Assembly (NCBI GenBank): GCA_002342505.1
Contig: DDQB01000038.1
Coordinates: 18,124 to 34,854 of the forward strand
DNA length: 16,731 nucleotides
Source: Acidaminococcaceae bacterium UBA2453
Lineage (GTDB): Bacteria; Bacillota; Negativicutes; Acidaminococcales; Acidaminococcaceae
Direction: 5' to 3'
Numbering within the stretch: the first letter of the stretch is position 1; each line of letters starts with the position of its first letter. Under the pieces are notes generated by a model. That model did not search any database and was not told the DNA's origin. It worked only from the letters and a program-made list of their open reading frames with translations. Shown piece after piece: positions 5,695 through 10,651 of the stretch. Position numbers and translations under genes: made by a program.

Positions 5695-7248
5695 ATGACA
5701 GTAGACGAACTCATTATTGAAATGACGCTTGATGATAAAAAGGTTCAGAGGGGATTGAACAACACACTTGCTAATTTTGCATCTTTTGGCTCAAAAGTGG
5801 TATCTGCTTTAAGCATTCTTGCCGGCGGTGCAGCTGCAGCATGTGTGAGCGCTTTTGCTTCTTCTTTTGGTTCAATGAAAGAAGACGTGCGCGTTCTGGA
5901 CGATATCAGCAAAAAAGTGAACGCCAACGTGGAAGATATTGCCGCCTGGGGAGACGCCATCGAAATGAGCGGCGGTTCCGCAAAGAGTTTTCAAAACACG
6001 CTTGTTTCGCTGTCTTCGGATTTGTCTCGTCTTTCTATTACCGGAAAGGCCAGAAGTAAACCGTTCCTGGAGGCGCTAGGGCTGGATCCAAAAGCCCTGT
6101 CCGCAAAACCGATCATGGACGTGTTGCAGGATATCTCCAATGCCGTCCAGGGCATGGACAAGCAGACGAGCGGTTTCGCATTAAAAAATATCGGCTTTGA
6201 TCCTGACGCTATTAAGTTTTTGCAGAGCGGAAACGTGGAAGGATTAATCGCCAAGCAAAAAGAGTTGGGTGTGTATACTGCCAAAGATGCGGAAGCTATC
6301 GACAAGATGGACAAAACCATCAAGCAGATCAGCCACACGTTTAAAACGTTAGCGATTCCTTTGTTTTCTGCCGTCATTGATACGGTGGCCAAGGTCGCCG
6401 TTTACGTGGAAAAGGCCATCACGCTGATACGCAAAAACACTGACGTGCTTAAAGGCGCGCTTCTTGCATTGACGTTTTTTGTTTCCGGCCCGTTGCTGAC
6501 CGCTGTACAGCGATTTTTTACCCTTCTGATGGCGCATCCCTTCATGATGGTGATAGCCGCCGTGGCAGGCCTTGCGTTGCTGTTGGAAGACTTGTGGGTG
6601 TATGCCAACGAAGGCGAATCCGCTTTTGAAGGATTATGGGAAAAATTAGGCACACCACAAGAGGTGATGTCCGGTTTTGAAAGAATCGGCGAAGTGTTAA
6701 GTTCGATTGGCGACGTACTGGCAGATAAAGAAAATCAAATGGTGGCCGTTCTTTCGATACTTATGGGACTGGTCGGCGCGTTGGCTGCAGCCATCGGAAC
6801 TATTCCCGTTGCGATTGCCGCCGGACTGGCGCTGATTATCGCATACTGGGAAGAAATCTCACAATTCTTTGCGGATATCGTGGAAGCCTTTAAAATCGTA
6901 GGGCGCATGATTGCTTCCATCTTTGAGATTGCCGGACAGGCTATCGGCGATGCGTTGTCCGGTGCGGCAGACGTTGCCCAAAACGCCTGGGGAAAATTCA
7001 TTTCGTGGCTGGGAGACGGCCTAAAATCGTTAATGGATTTACTCAAAATCGATTTTGCACTGCCGAGTTTTGACGGTGCTCCTGCGGCGGCGCTGGCCGC
7101 AACAGGCGGCAGCGGCGGCGCAAATTATTCATCGTATCAAAACGATAATCGGAGCATAACCATAAATAACAACTCTGCCGCGGCTGTTTCACGAAGCTAC
7201 GAAGAACTGGACCTTGTTGCGTTCGGCAATAAAGGAGTGGGAAGGTAG
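5695..7248 (+). CDS. Phage tail tape measure protein, short form
   Basis: A 517-residue protein. I choose ATG 5695, which has AAGGGGTGA upstream; the longer frame from 5611 overlaps the previous gene without a site. The N-terminus (MTVDELIIEMTLDDKKVQRGL) and the following hydrophobic segment (about 33-57) are typical of tape measure proteins. Further hydrophobic helices lie at about 251-299 and 349-385, then an amphipathic region, a Gly/Ala/Ser linker (461-477) and a beta-type C-terminus (NRSITINNN) also common in this family. Tape measures set tail length and exit into the host cell during DNA injection. Both ends look intact, yet it is shorter than many homologues. No other tail gene is present, which is highly unusual. 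It ends 11 bp before a small open frame. Confidence 0.82.
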   Translation: MTVDELIIEMTLDDKKVQRGLNNTLANFASFGSKVVSALSILAGGAAAACVSAFASSFGSMKEDVRVLDDISKKVNANVEDIAAWGDAIEMSGGSAKSFQNTLVSLSSDLSRLSITGKARSKPFLEALGLDPKALSAKPIMDVLQDISNAVQGMDKQTSGFALKNIGFDPDAIKFLQSGNVEGLIAKQKELGVYTAKDAEAIDKMDKTIKQISHTFKTLAIPLFSAVIDTVAKVAVYVEKAITLIRKNTDVLKGALLALTFFVSGPLLTAVQRFFTLLMAHPFMMVIAAVAGLALLLEDLWVYANEGESAFEGLWEKLGTPQEVMSGFERIGEVLSSIGDVLADKENQMVAVLSILMGLVGALAAAIGTIPVAIAAGLALIIAYWEEISQFFADIVEAFKIVGRMIASIFEIAGQAIGDALSGAADVAQNAWGKFISWLGDGLKSLMDLLKIDFALPSFDGAPAAALAATGGSGGANYSSYQNDNRSITINNNSAAAVSRSYEELDLVAFGNKGVGR

Positions 7249-7259
7249 GTGAAAAAGCC

Positions 7260-7415
7260 ATGAACAAAGGAACGCCTGATAGGATTACCGAAACGATCAC
7301 TTGGAAACCGGACTCAAAGCCCGAACAGGGCGGCAAGGATAGCGCAAAGACCGTGCCCGGCATTGCCGTACAAGACGGACAGCTGTACCGAACCGAAATC
7401 CCGGTAAAAGACTAA
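7260..7415 (+). CDS. Small hypothetical protein of 51 residues
   Basis: A 51-codon frame starts with ATG at 7260 behind AGGTGA and ends five bases before the terminator stem. The product (MNKGTPDRITETITWKPDSK...) is polar with no membrane segment or cysteine. It is the last gene of the long operon that includes both TerS-like genes and the tape measure. In phages the gene after the tape measure is normally another tail protein, but nothing here identifies it as one. Confidence 0.55.
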   Translation: MNKGTPDRITETITWKPDSKPEQGGKDSAKTVPGIAVQDGQLYRTEIPVKD

Positions 7416-7420
7416 AAAAA

Positions 7421-7453
7421 GGCCGGCCCTCAAAAGGGGGCCGGTCACTTTTT
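7421..7453 (+). terminator. Rho-independent terminator of the main operon
   Basis: GGCCGGCCC (7421-7429) pairs with GGGCCGGTC (7438-7446) in a 9-bp GC-rich stem with one G-U pair. The loop is 8 nt and a T run follows at 7449-7453. It lies just after the 51-residue gene and closes the rightward operon. Confidence 0.88.
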
Positions 7454-7456
7454 AGC

Positions 7457-7485
7457 TTGACTTTATTATGGTATTGTGTTATCTT
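7457..7485 (+). promoter_or_regulatory. Promoter of the ribbon-helix-helix gene
   Basis: TTGACT (7457-7462), 17 bp and TATCTT (7480-7485) give a plausible sigma70 promoter immediately after the operon terminator. The inverted repeat that follows begins at the end of the -10, so binding there would block initiation. Confidence 0.6.
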
Positions 7486-7527
7486 TATGTAAAGAAATTA
7501 AAGATAAAATTGAAAGACTTTACATAA
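7485..7527. promoter_or_regulatory. Inverted repeat TTATGTAAAG / CTTTACATAA, candidate operator
   Basis: Perfect 10-bp arms at 7485-7494 and 7518-7527 have centres 33 bp apart, close to three helical turns, placing the two half-sites on the same DNA face. The left arm abuts the -10 element. The downstream gene encodes a ribbon-helix-helix protein, so autorepression is the simplest reading. Confidence 0.5.
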
Positions 7528-7620
7528 TGTGTATTATCGGACGTAAAATAATTATTGCGTTGAAAGTCAGTATTCATGCGGTTTTATTCCGCAAAAAATA
7601 GAATGGAAGGAGGTGTTTTT

Positions 7621-7830
7621 TTGATACGTCCATTAAAGGAATCCGGCAAAGCTCGTAATGTTTCCGTAAATATCAGAATTTCTGAAGAAGAAAAGGAAAT
7701 GATCGATACGCTGGCAGACGCAAGAGGGCTGGACAAAACAACCCTGCTCGTCACGCTGGTAAAAGAGGATATGGAGCGCCGGAAAGACTTGCTCGAAGCA
7801 TTCCGCAAGATGCAAGCTTTACGCAAATGA
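7621..7830 (+). CDS. Ribbon-helix-helix (Arc/CopG-like) DNA-binding protein
   Basis: A 69-residue protein. The start is taken as TTG at 7621 because a perfect AAGGAGGTG (7607-7615) precedes it at ideal spacing; the frame's upstream ATG (7576) has no such site. The segment ARNVSVNIRISEEEKEMIDTL begins the fold: a beta strand (VSVNIRIS) that would enter the major groove, then two helices (SEEEKEMIDTLADARG and KTTLLVTLVKEDMERR). The tail is basic. RHH proteins act as dimers on inverted or direct repeats, such as the arms at 7485-7527. It may control its own promoter or interfere with helper transcription. The gene has its own promoter just after a terminator, like an independently expressed accessory gene. 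The target is inferred. Confidence 0.78.
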   Translation: MIRPLKESGKARNVSVNIRISEEEKEMIDTLADARGLDKTTLLVTLVKEDMERRKDLLEAFRKMQALRK

Positions 7831-7833
7831 ACC

Positions 7834-7912
7834 AAAAAAAGCCGCCTGTTACTGGCAATAACAAGCGGCCCGGATGTGCTACCATAGGACGGTCAATCAC
7901 TCTGATGCACAT
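7834..7912 (-). ncRNA. Probable small RNA of about 77 nt, leftward
   Basis: A strong minus-strand promoter (7917-7945) would start an RNA near 7910. It ends in an intrinsic terminator: minus-strand 11-bp stem with one mismatch (plus 7841-7851 with 7859-7869), 7-nt loop and seven Us (plus 7834-7840). A second stem, ATGTGC with GCACAT (plus 7907-7912 and 7874-7879), closes a 27-nt loop at the 5' end. No convincing protein is encoded. It runs against the RHH gene and would overlap any extended 3' end of that mRNA. The layout resembles the short antisense regulators of type I toxin-antitoxin and plasmid-control loci, but no toxin peptide is found opposite it. Confidence 0.65.
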
Positions 7913-7916
7913 TTCT

Positions 7917-7945
7917 ATTTTAACCGAATGCATGCCAATTATCAA
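7917..7945 (-). promoter_or_regulatory. Promoter of the leftward small RNA
   Basis: On the minus strand TTGATA (plus 7940-7945), exactly 17 bp and TAAAAT (plus 7917-7922) match consensus at 10 of 12 positions. It points away from the next gene (7991) and toward a terminator only about 75 bp on. Confidence 0.72.
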
Positions 7946-7990
7946 GATTGATTATTAAGAAATGAAATTTGCGAAAGAGAGGGATAAGTA

Positions 7991-8395
7991 ATGTATGTGT
8001 TATGCGTGGAAGACAACGGAAGAAAAATTAACTTTTTGCAGAGCATGGAAGACAACGAAATCCGTTTCCTGTTTGCAGAAGGACAAGGCCATGCCATTAA
8101 GGAAATCCAGGTTATCTTTACCGGTTTTACGGGTCTGTCCGAAGGGCTGAAAGAATTGGTAAATCGCACAATAATTACCGAAGAGGAAGCCAACGTGTAC
8201 GAGCTCAAGGTAATTACATCAATACTTGAAGCTGATCCGGAACTGTTGGCATCATTTAAACGGTCCAAAGCATTATTAGAAGCCTTTAAATCTCTGTCTG
8301 ATGAAGGGAAGCAGGAAACCTTAAAGTTTATACAGGAAAAATTTCCTGCAGAAGCCCACGCCTTCCGGCAAGTGTTGAAAGTGAAGGACGCTTGA
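7991..8395 (+). CDS. Hypothetical accessory protein
   Basis: A 134-residue soluble protein that I do not recognise. GAGAGGGA precedes the ATG. The N-terminal half (about 1-55) looks like beta strands (MYVLCVEDNGRKINF, IRFLFAEGQ, IKEIQVIFTGF), while the C-terminal half (about 60-134) is helical with regularly spaced Leu and Phe (LLASFKRSKALLEAFKSL). There is no signal peptide, membrane span or catalytic signature. It forms a two-gene unit with the next gene, which starts 3 bp after its stop. In satellites this right-hand zone typically carries genes acting on the helper phage or protecting the host; that role here is only an inference. No clear promoter is seen ahead of it. Confidence 0.75.
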   Translation: MYVLCVEDNGRKINFLQSMEDNEIRFLFAEGQGHAIKEIQVIFTGFTGLSEGLKELVNRTIITEEEANVYELKVITSILEADPELLASFKRSKALLEAFKSLSDEGKQETLKFIQEKFPAEAHAFRQVLKVKDA

Positions 8396-8398
8396 GCT

Positions 8399-8719
8399 AT
8401 GGAAACTTTGGTAGATTGCAAGGTATTATCGATAGAGCAATATAAGAAGATGCGGGACGAAGCGCGCCGGGATGAAATGGCTCGTATTTTTGCTGCCTTG
8501 GGAGGGACAATAACTGAAATGCTCACGCACAGCATAGACTATAGCAATGTTGATTACGTAATTGGTTACATGCTGGAAAAGGCGGAGGATATGAAGGACA
8601 TATTCAAGAATTCAGGCGAAGCGGCAGAAAGAGCGAAACGCTATCCAGAATTATATAAAGAACGAATATACCGAGCAAAGGAGATAAGAGAAACTGCACG
8701 GCGGATGATGAAGCGGTAA
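8399..8719 (+). CDS. Hypothetical accessory protein, helical
   Basis: A 106-residue protein, highly charged and predicted to be almost fully helical (EQYKKMRDEARRDEMARIF, then VIGYMLEKAEDMKDIF and a basic Arg/Lys C-terminus). The ATG is 3 bp after the preceding stop, with AAGGA inside the upstream gene, so the pair is probably co-translated and may act together. No known domain is recognised. A terminator hairpin follows 8 bp downstream. Possible roles include a small DNA- or protein-binding regulator. Confidence 0.72.
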   Translation: METLVDCKVLSIEQYKKMRDEARRDEMARIFAALGGTITEMLTHSIDYSNVDYVIGYMLEKAEDMKDIFKNSGEAAERAKRYPELYKERIYRAKEIRETARRMMKR

Positions 8720-8727
8720 AAGAAATG

Positions 8728-8756
8728 GACTGTTAGCTTCGGTTGGCAGTCTTGTT
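8728..8756 (+). terminator. TTCG-loop terminator after the two-gene unit
   Basis: GACTGTTAGC (8728-8737) pairs with GTTGGCAGTC (8742-8751) around a TTCG tetraloop, forming a 10-bp stem with several G-U pairs. The T-rich tail (TTGTTATTT) is interrupted and at the same time forms the -35 of the next promoter. The hairpin is a close copy of the one at 9243-9266. Confidence 0.68.
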
Positions 8757-8781
8757 ATTTATGTAAGATTTGTGGTATAAT
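8752..8781 (+). promoter_or_regulatory. Extended -10 promoter of the coiled-coil gene cassette
   Basis: TTGTTA (8752-8757), 18 bp and a perfect TATAAT (8776-8781) preceded by TGG, giving the extended -10 TGnTATAAT. Transcription would start near 8788, at the left arm of an inverted repeat. Confidence 0.72.
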
Positions 8782-8788
8782 AAATTTG

Positions 8789-8889
8789 GTGATAAGTCTT
8801 TAAATTTCTCGTATCACTATTGGTGTGGCTTGGTGTGGTATGGTTAGGTATGGTAAGTCTTTGGTATGGTAAGGCAGGCGTGGTAACAC
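8789..8889 (+). repeat. Structured G/T-rich 5' leader with short direct repeats
   Basis: GTGATA (8789-8794) and TATCAC (8812-8817) form an inverted repeat at the predicted transcript start. Then follows an almost pure G/T/A tract: TTGGTGTGG at 8820-8828 and 8830-8838, and GGTATGGTAAG at 8847-8857 and 8863-8873. More than four GG doublets with 3-nt spacing could form two-layer G-quadruplexes in DNA or RNA. It lies entirely in the about 130-nt leader of the gene at 8921. It may be a regulatory leader, or an array of binding sites. Confidence 0.55.
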
Positions 8890-8920
8890 GTTAATATTAC
8901 TATTAAGGAGGCGTTAAACC

Positions 8921-9232
8921 ATGTTTAACCGCGAAACAGAATTGCATTACATTTTGAGTCTTGGCAACTATGGCTTCCTGCAAGCCATAGAAGCCTGTGA
9001 AGAAGAAATAGCGGAAACTGAAAAGCTGCTCAAAAATCTTCACAAAAGGCATATCAGGATGTATCACCGCAATGAAGATTCAAGAGTGATTGATATGTTG
9101 GAAAATGAAATTGCAGACGCTAAAGAACACAAAGCTTTCCTGTTAGCTAAAAGAAAGCGACTGGATAGCGTGAGCAACACAAGTTACATGAACAACGGTT
9201 ATCACTTTATCACCGATTACATTGAGAAATGA
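8921..9232 (+). CDS. Hypothetical coiled-coil protein in a self-contained cassette
   Basis: A 103-residue protein with a strong Shine-Dalgarno (AAGGAGGCG). Residues about 18-85 form a charged helical hairpin or coiled coil (LQAIEACEEEIAETEKLLKNL, then SRVIDMLENEIADAKEHKAFLL), flanked by a short aromatic N-terminus (LHYILSLGNYGF) and a C-terminal NNGYHFITDYIEK. It is not recognised. Its own extended -10 promoter, unusual leader and flanking near-identical terminators mark it as a moron-type gene that can be expressed while the rest of the element is silent. It is the last gene before the attachment region, a place often occupied by superinfection-exclusion or other lysogenic-conversion genes. 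Confidence 0.75.
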   Translation: MFNRETELHYILSLGNYGFLQAIEACEEEIAETEKLLKNLHKRHIRMYHRNEDSRVIDMLENEIADAKEHKAFLLAKRKRLDSVSNTSYMNNGYHFITDYIEK

Positions 9233-9242
9233 AAAAAAAGAA

Positions 9243-9273
9243 GACTGCTGGCTTCGGCTGGCAGTCTTTTTTT
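9243..9273 (+). terminator. TTCG-loop terminator after the coiled-coil gene
   Basis: GACTGCTGGC (9243-9252), TTCG loop, GCTGGCAGTC (9257-9266) and seven Ts (9267-9273). A run of As precedes the stem, so it could also stop leftward transcription. It matches the hairpin at 8728-8751 at most positions. Confidence 0.9.
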
Positions 9274-9533
9274 ATTGCCGGTCTAAAAATGCCGACCGCA
9301 CAGAATGCCCGTAGGCGCGTTTTTGACGGGCGACACATACAAACTATCGCGCCGAAATAGAATCGGGCCTTCCGGGGCTTCTGTGGAAGTTTGGCAGGGT
9401 AACAATGGTTTTAAAAATCTTGCTAAAAGCGCATAATTTTTTGGGTACATTTTTGGGTATGTTTGGGGTGATTTTGGGTACGTTTCCGGCTCTTTCACTT
9501 TCACAAGATAAAGTTATTCGCTGCCAATAAGAA
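9274..9533. other. Right-end non-coding region of the element
   Basis: About 260 bp without a convincing gene between the last element gene and tRNA-Pro. Apart from the phased TTTGGGTA-type repeats (9439-9481), the stretch shows a small imperfect inverted repeat (GCCGGTC at 9277-9283 with GACCGC at 9293-9298). A 73-codon minus-strand frame here has repeated Thr-Tyr-Pro-Lys units caused by the DNA repeats and looks spurious. It is best read as attachment-site DNA. Confidence 0.5.
9439..9481. repeat. Four phased TTTTGGGTA-like repeats, candidate integrase arm sites
   Basis: TTTTGGGTAC (9439-9448), TTTTGGGTAT (9451-9460), TTTGGGGTGA (9462-9471) and TTTTGGGTAC (9472-9481) repeat at 10 to 12 bp, about one helical turn. 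They lie about 100 bp from the tRNA 3' end, where a tyrosine integrase or excisionase would bind arm-type sites beside the attachment core. No protein evidence for the ligand exists in the window. Confidence 0.5.
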
Positions 9534-9568
9534 AACCCGGAAGCCTTGATTCTACTGGCCTCCGGGTT
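9534..9568 (-). terminator. Terminator of tRNA-Pro (bidirectional appearance)
   Basis: AACCCGGAAGCC (9534-9545) and GGCCTCCGGGTT (9557-9568) form a 12-bp stem with one wobble pair and an 11-nt loop. It sits 9 bp from the tRNA 3' end. T-rich sequence on the plus side (9567-9576) and A-rich sequence on the other allow termination in both directions, insulating element and chromosome. Confidence 0.8.
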
Positions 9569-9577
9569 TATTTTTTA

Positions 9578-9654
9578 TGGTCGGAGCAGCAGGATTCGAA
9601 CCTGCGACCCCCTGCTCCCAAGGCAGGTGCGCTACCAAACTGCGCTATGCCCCG
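9578..9654 (-). tRNA. tRNA-Pro (anticodon TGG)
   Basis: A complete 77-nt tRNA with encoded CCA. On the minus strand the acceptor arm CGGGGCA pairs with TGCTCCG (one G-U). The D stem is GCGC/GCGC, and the anticodon arm CCTGC-CTTGGGA-GCAGG carries anticodon TGG. The T arm is GCAGG-TTCGAAT-CCTGC and the discriminator base is A. It decodes CCA and other CCN codons for proline. The phage-type element lies directly beyond its 3' end, the usual tyrosine-integrase target, so the attachment core probably includes the 3' part of this gene and the element restores it. A promoter and a terminator flank it. Confidence 0.97.
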
Positions 9655-9679
9655 ACATAGTAATATCTGAAACATAGCT

Positions 9680-9709
9680 ATTATATATGAGTTTCATTGT
9701 GGTTGTCAA
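9680..9709 (-). promoter_or_regulatory. Promoter of tRNA-Pro
   Basis: On the minus strand TTGACA (plus 9704-9709), 18 bp and TATAAT (plus 9680-9685) are both perfect consensus hexamers, about 25 bp ahead of the tRNA. This shows that the tRNA keeps its own strong promoter. Confidence 0.85.
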
Positions 9710-9815
9710 GTTGTTGCTGTTGTGTTTTGATAATTGCAGAGCGTAAAAGCGGCAGCGGAGGGGAGATGTAAACTGTGTAAGGCGGAAGTTGCAAAGCAAG
9801 TACAGAGGCGGCTGT

Positions 9816-9860
9816 AAAAAAACAGGCCGGCTCTTCCGCAGAAAAGCCGGCTGCTGTTTT
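9816..9860 (-). terminator. Terminator of the reverse rubrerythrin gene
   Basis: A long stem built on GCCGGC palindromes (plus AACAGGCCGGCTCTTC at 9821-9836 against GAAAAGCCGGCTGCTG at 9841-9856, with small bulges). On the minus strand a run of seven Ts follows (plus 9816-9822). It begins about 10 bp after the stop. Confidence 0.8.
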
Positions 9861-9869
9861 GCTGTAAAA

Positions 9870-10412
9870 TTATTTGAAGTAACGATCCAGTAATCCTTTG
9901 AAGGCTTTGCCGTGACGGGCTTCGTCCCGGGCCATTTCGTGAACGGTGTCATGGATGGCGTCCAGGTTCAGCGCTTTTGCCCGTTTTGCCAGGTCGGTCT
10001 TGCCGGCGGTAGCGCCGTTTTCGGCTTCTACGCGCATTTCCAGGTTCTTTTTGGTGCTGTCGGTTACTACTTCGCCCAGCAGTTCCGCAAATTTAGCGGC
10101 ATGTTCTGCTTCTTCGTAAGCAGCTTTTTCCCAGTACAGGCCGATTTCCGGATAGCCTTCACGGAATGCGACACGGGACATGGCCAGGTACATGCCGACT
10201 TCGCAGCATTCGCCGTTGAAGTTTGCGCGCAGGTCGGTCTTAATATCTTCAGGGACATCGGCAGCTACGCCTACAACGTGTTCAGCAGCCCAGGTCATTT
10301 CGCCTGCCTGTTCCACGAATTTGGAAGCCGGAGCTCCGCACTGGGGGCATTTTGCCGGAGCTTCTGCTCCTTCGTACACGTAACCGCAAACTGAACAAAC
10401 AAATTTTTTCAT
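9870..10412 (-). CDS. Reverse rubrerythrin (rubredoxin domain first)
   Basis: A 180-residue protein starting at ATG 10412, eight bases after GGAGG; the earlier in-frame ATG lies inside that ribosome site. The rubredoxin-type iron site comes first (C6-x2-C9 and C22-x2-C25, residues 1-35). The ferritin-like four-helix di-iron domain follows, with glutamate/histidine ligands visible in FNGECCE, EEAEH, NLEMRVEAE and MARDEARH. In this reversed domain order the enzyme is the terminal hydrogen peroxide (and oxygen) reductase of anaerobes, receiving electrons from NADH through rubredoxin/flavoprotein partners in the cytoplasm. It is monocistronic, with its own strong promoter and terminator, typical of a highly expressed oxidative-stress gene. 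An AT-rich region upstream of the -35 could hold a PerR-type operator, but no clear consensus is seen. Confidence 0.93.
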   Translation of the reverse strand: MKKFVCSVCGYVYEGAEAPAKCPQCGAPASKFVEQAGEMTWAAEHVVGVAADVPEDIKTDLRANFNGECCEVGMYLAMSRVAFREGYPEIGLYWEKAAYEEAEHAAKFAELLGEVVTDSTKKNLEMRVEAENGATAGKTDLAKRAKALNLDAIHDTVHEMARDEARHGKAFKGLLDRYFK

Positions 10413-10485
10413 GATGATTTCCTCCATTTCATATTAATTATTTTATCTCTCTATGGCGCGGATGATTCCGTTCCTCTTTGTAAAA

Positions 10486-10514
10486 AGTATAGCAAAAGGG
10501 GAGAATAAAGTCAA
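10486..10514 (-). promoter_or_regulatory. Promoter of the reverse rubrerythrin gene
   Basis: On the minus strand TTGACT (plus 10509-10514), 17 bp and TATACT (plus 10486-10491) are a near-consensus sigma70 promoter about 74 bp ahead of the start codon. An imperfect AT-rich palindromic region (10515-10550, including TTAGC-TTAT-GCTAA) lies just upstream. Confidence 0.85.
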
Positions 10515-10580
10515 CGGATAATAATTATGAATTAGCTTATGCTAAATTTGTTTTTATACCGGTATTTTTTTGCAAAATGC

Positions 10581-10609
10581 TTGTCAAAAGCGGATAAAAA
10601 CGATATTAT
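10581..10609 (+). promoter_or_regulatory. Promoter of the flippase gene
   Basis: TTGTCA (10581-10586), 17 bp and TATTAT (10604-10609) lie about 43 bp ahead of the GTG start and diverge from the rubrerythrin promoter. Confidence 0.7.
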
Positions 10610-10651
10610 TACCATGACTCTCTATTTCTGTTTTTAATCGGGAAGATAAAT

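Noticed and set aside
7751..7945. Minus-strand frame of 64 codons overlapping the small RNA
   Set aside because: Its start lies at the upstream edge of the small RNA promoter, upstream of the predicted start, and the terminator lies in the middle of the frame, so it would not be translated as a whole.
9283..9504. Minus-strand frame with repeated Thr-Tyr-Pro-Lys units
   Set aside because: The repeated units are the translation of the TTTGGGTA DNA repeats; no ribosome site or known family.
9912..10394. 160-codon plus-strand frame opposite the rubrerythrin gene
   Set aside because: Antisense shadow of a strongly conserved gene, without promoter or ribosome site.
10515..10550. PerR operator upstream of the rubrerythrin promoter
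   Set aside because: The region is AT-rich with a short TTAGC/GCTAA palindrome, but it does not fit the PerR consensus well enough to annotate.
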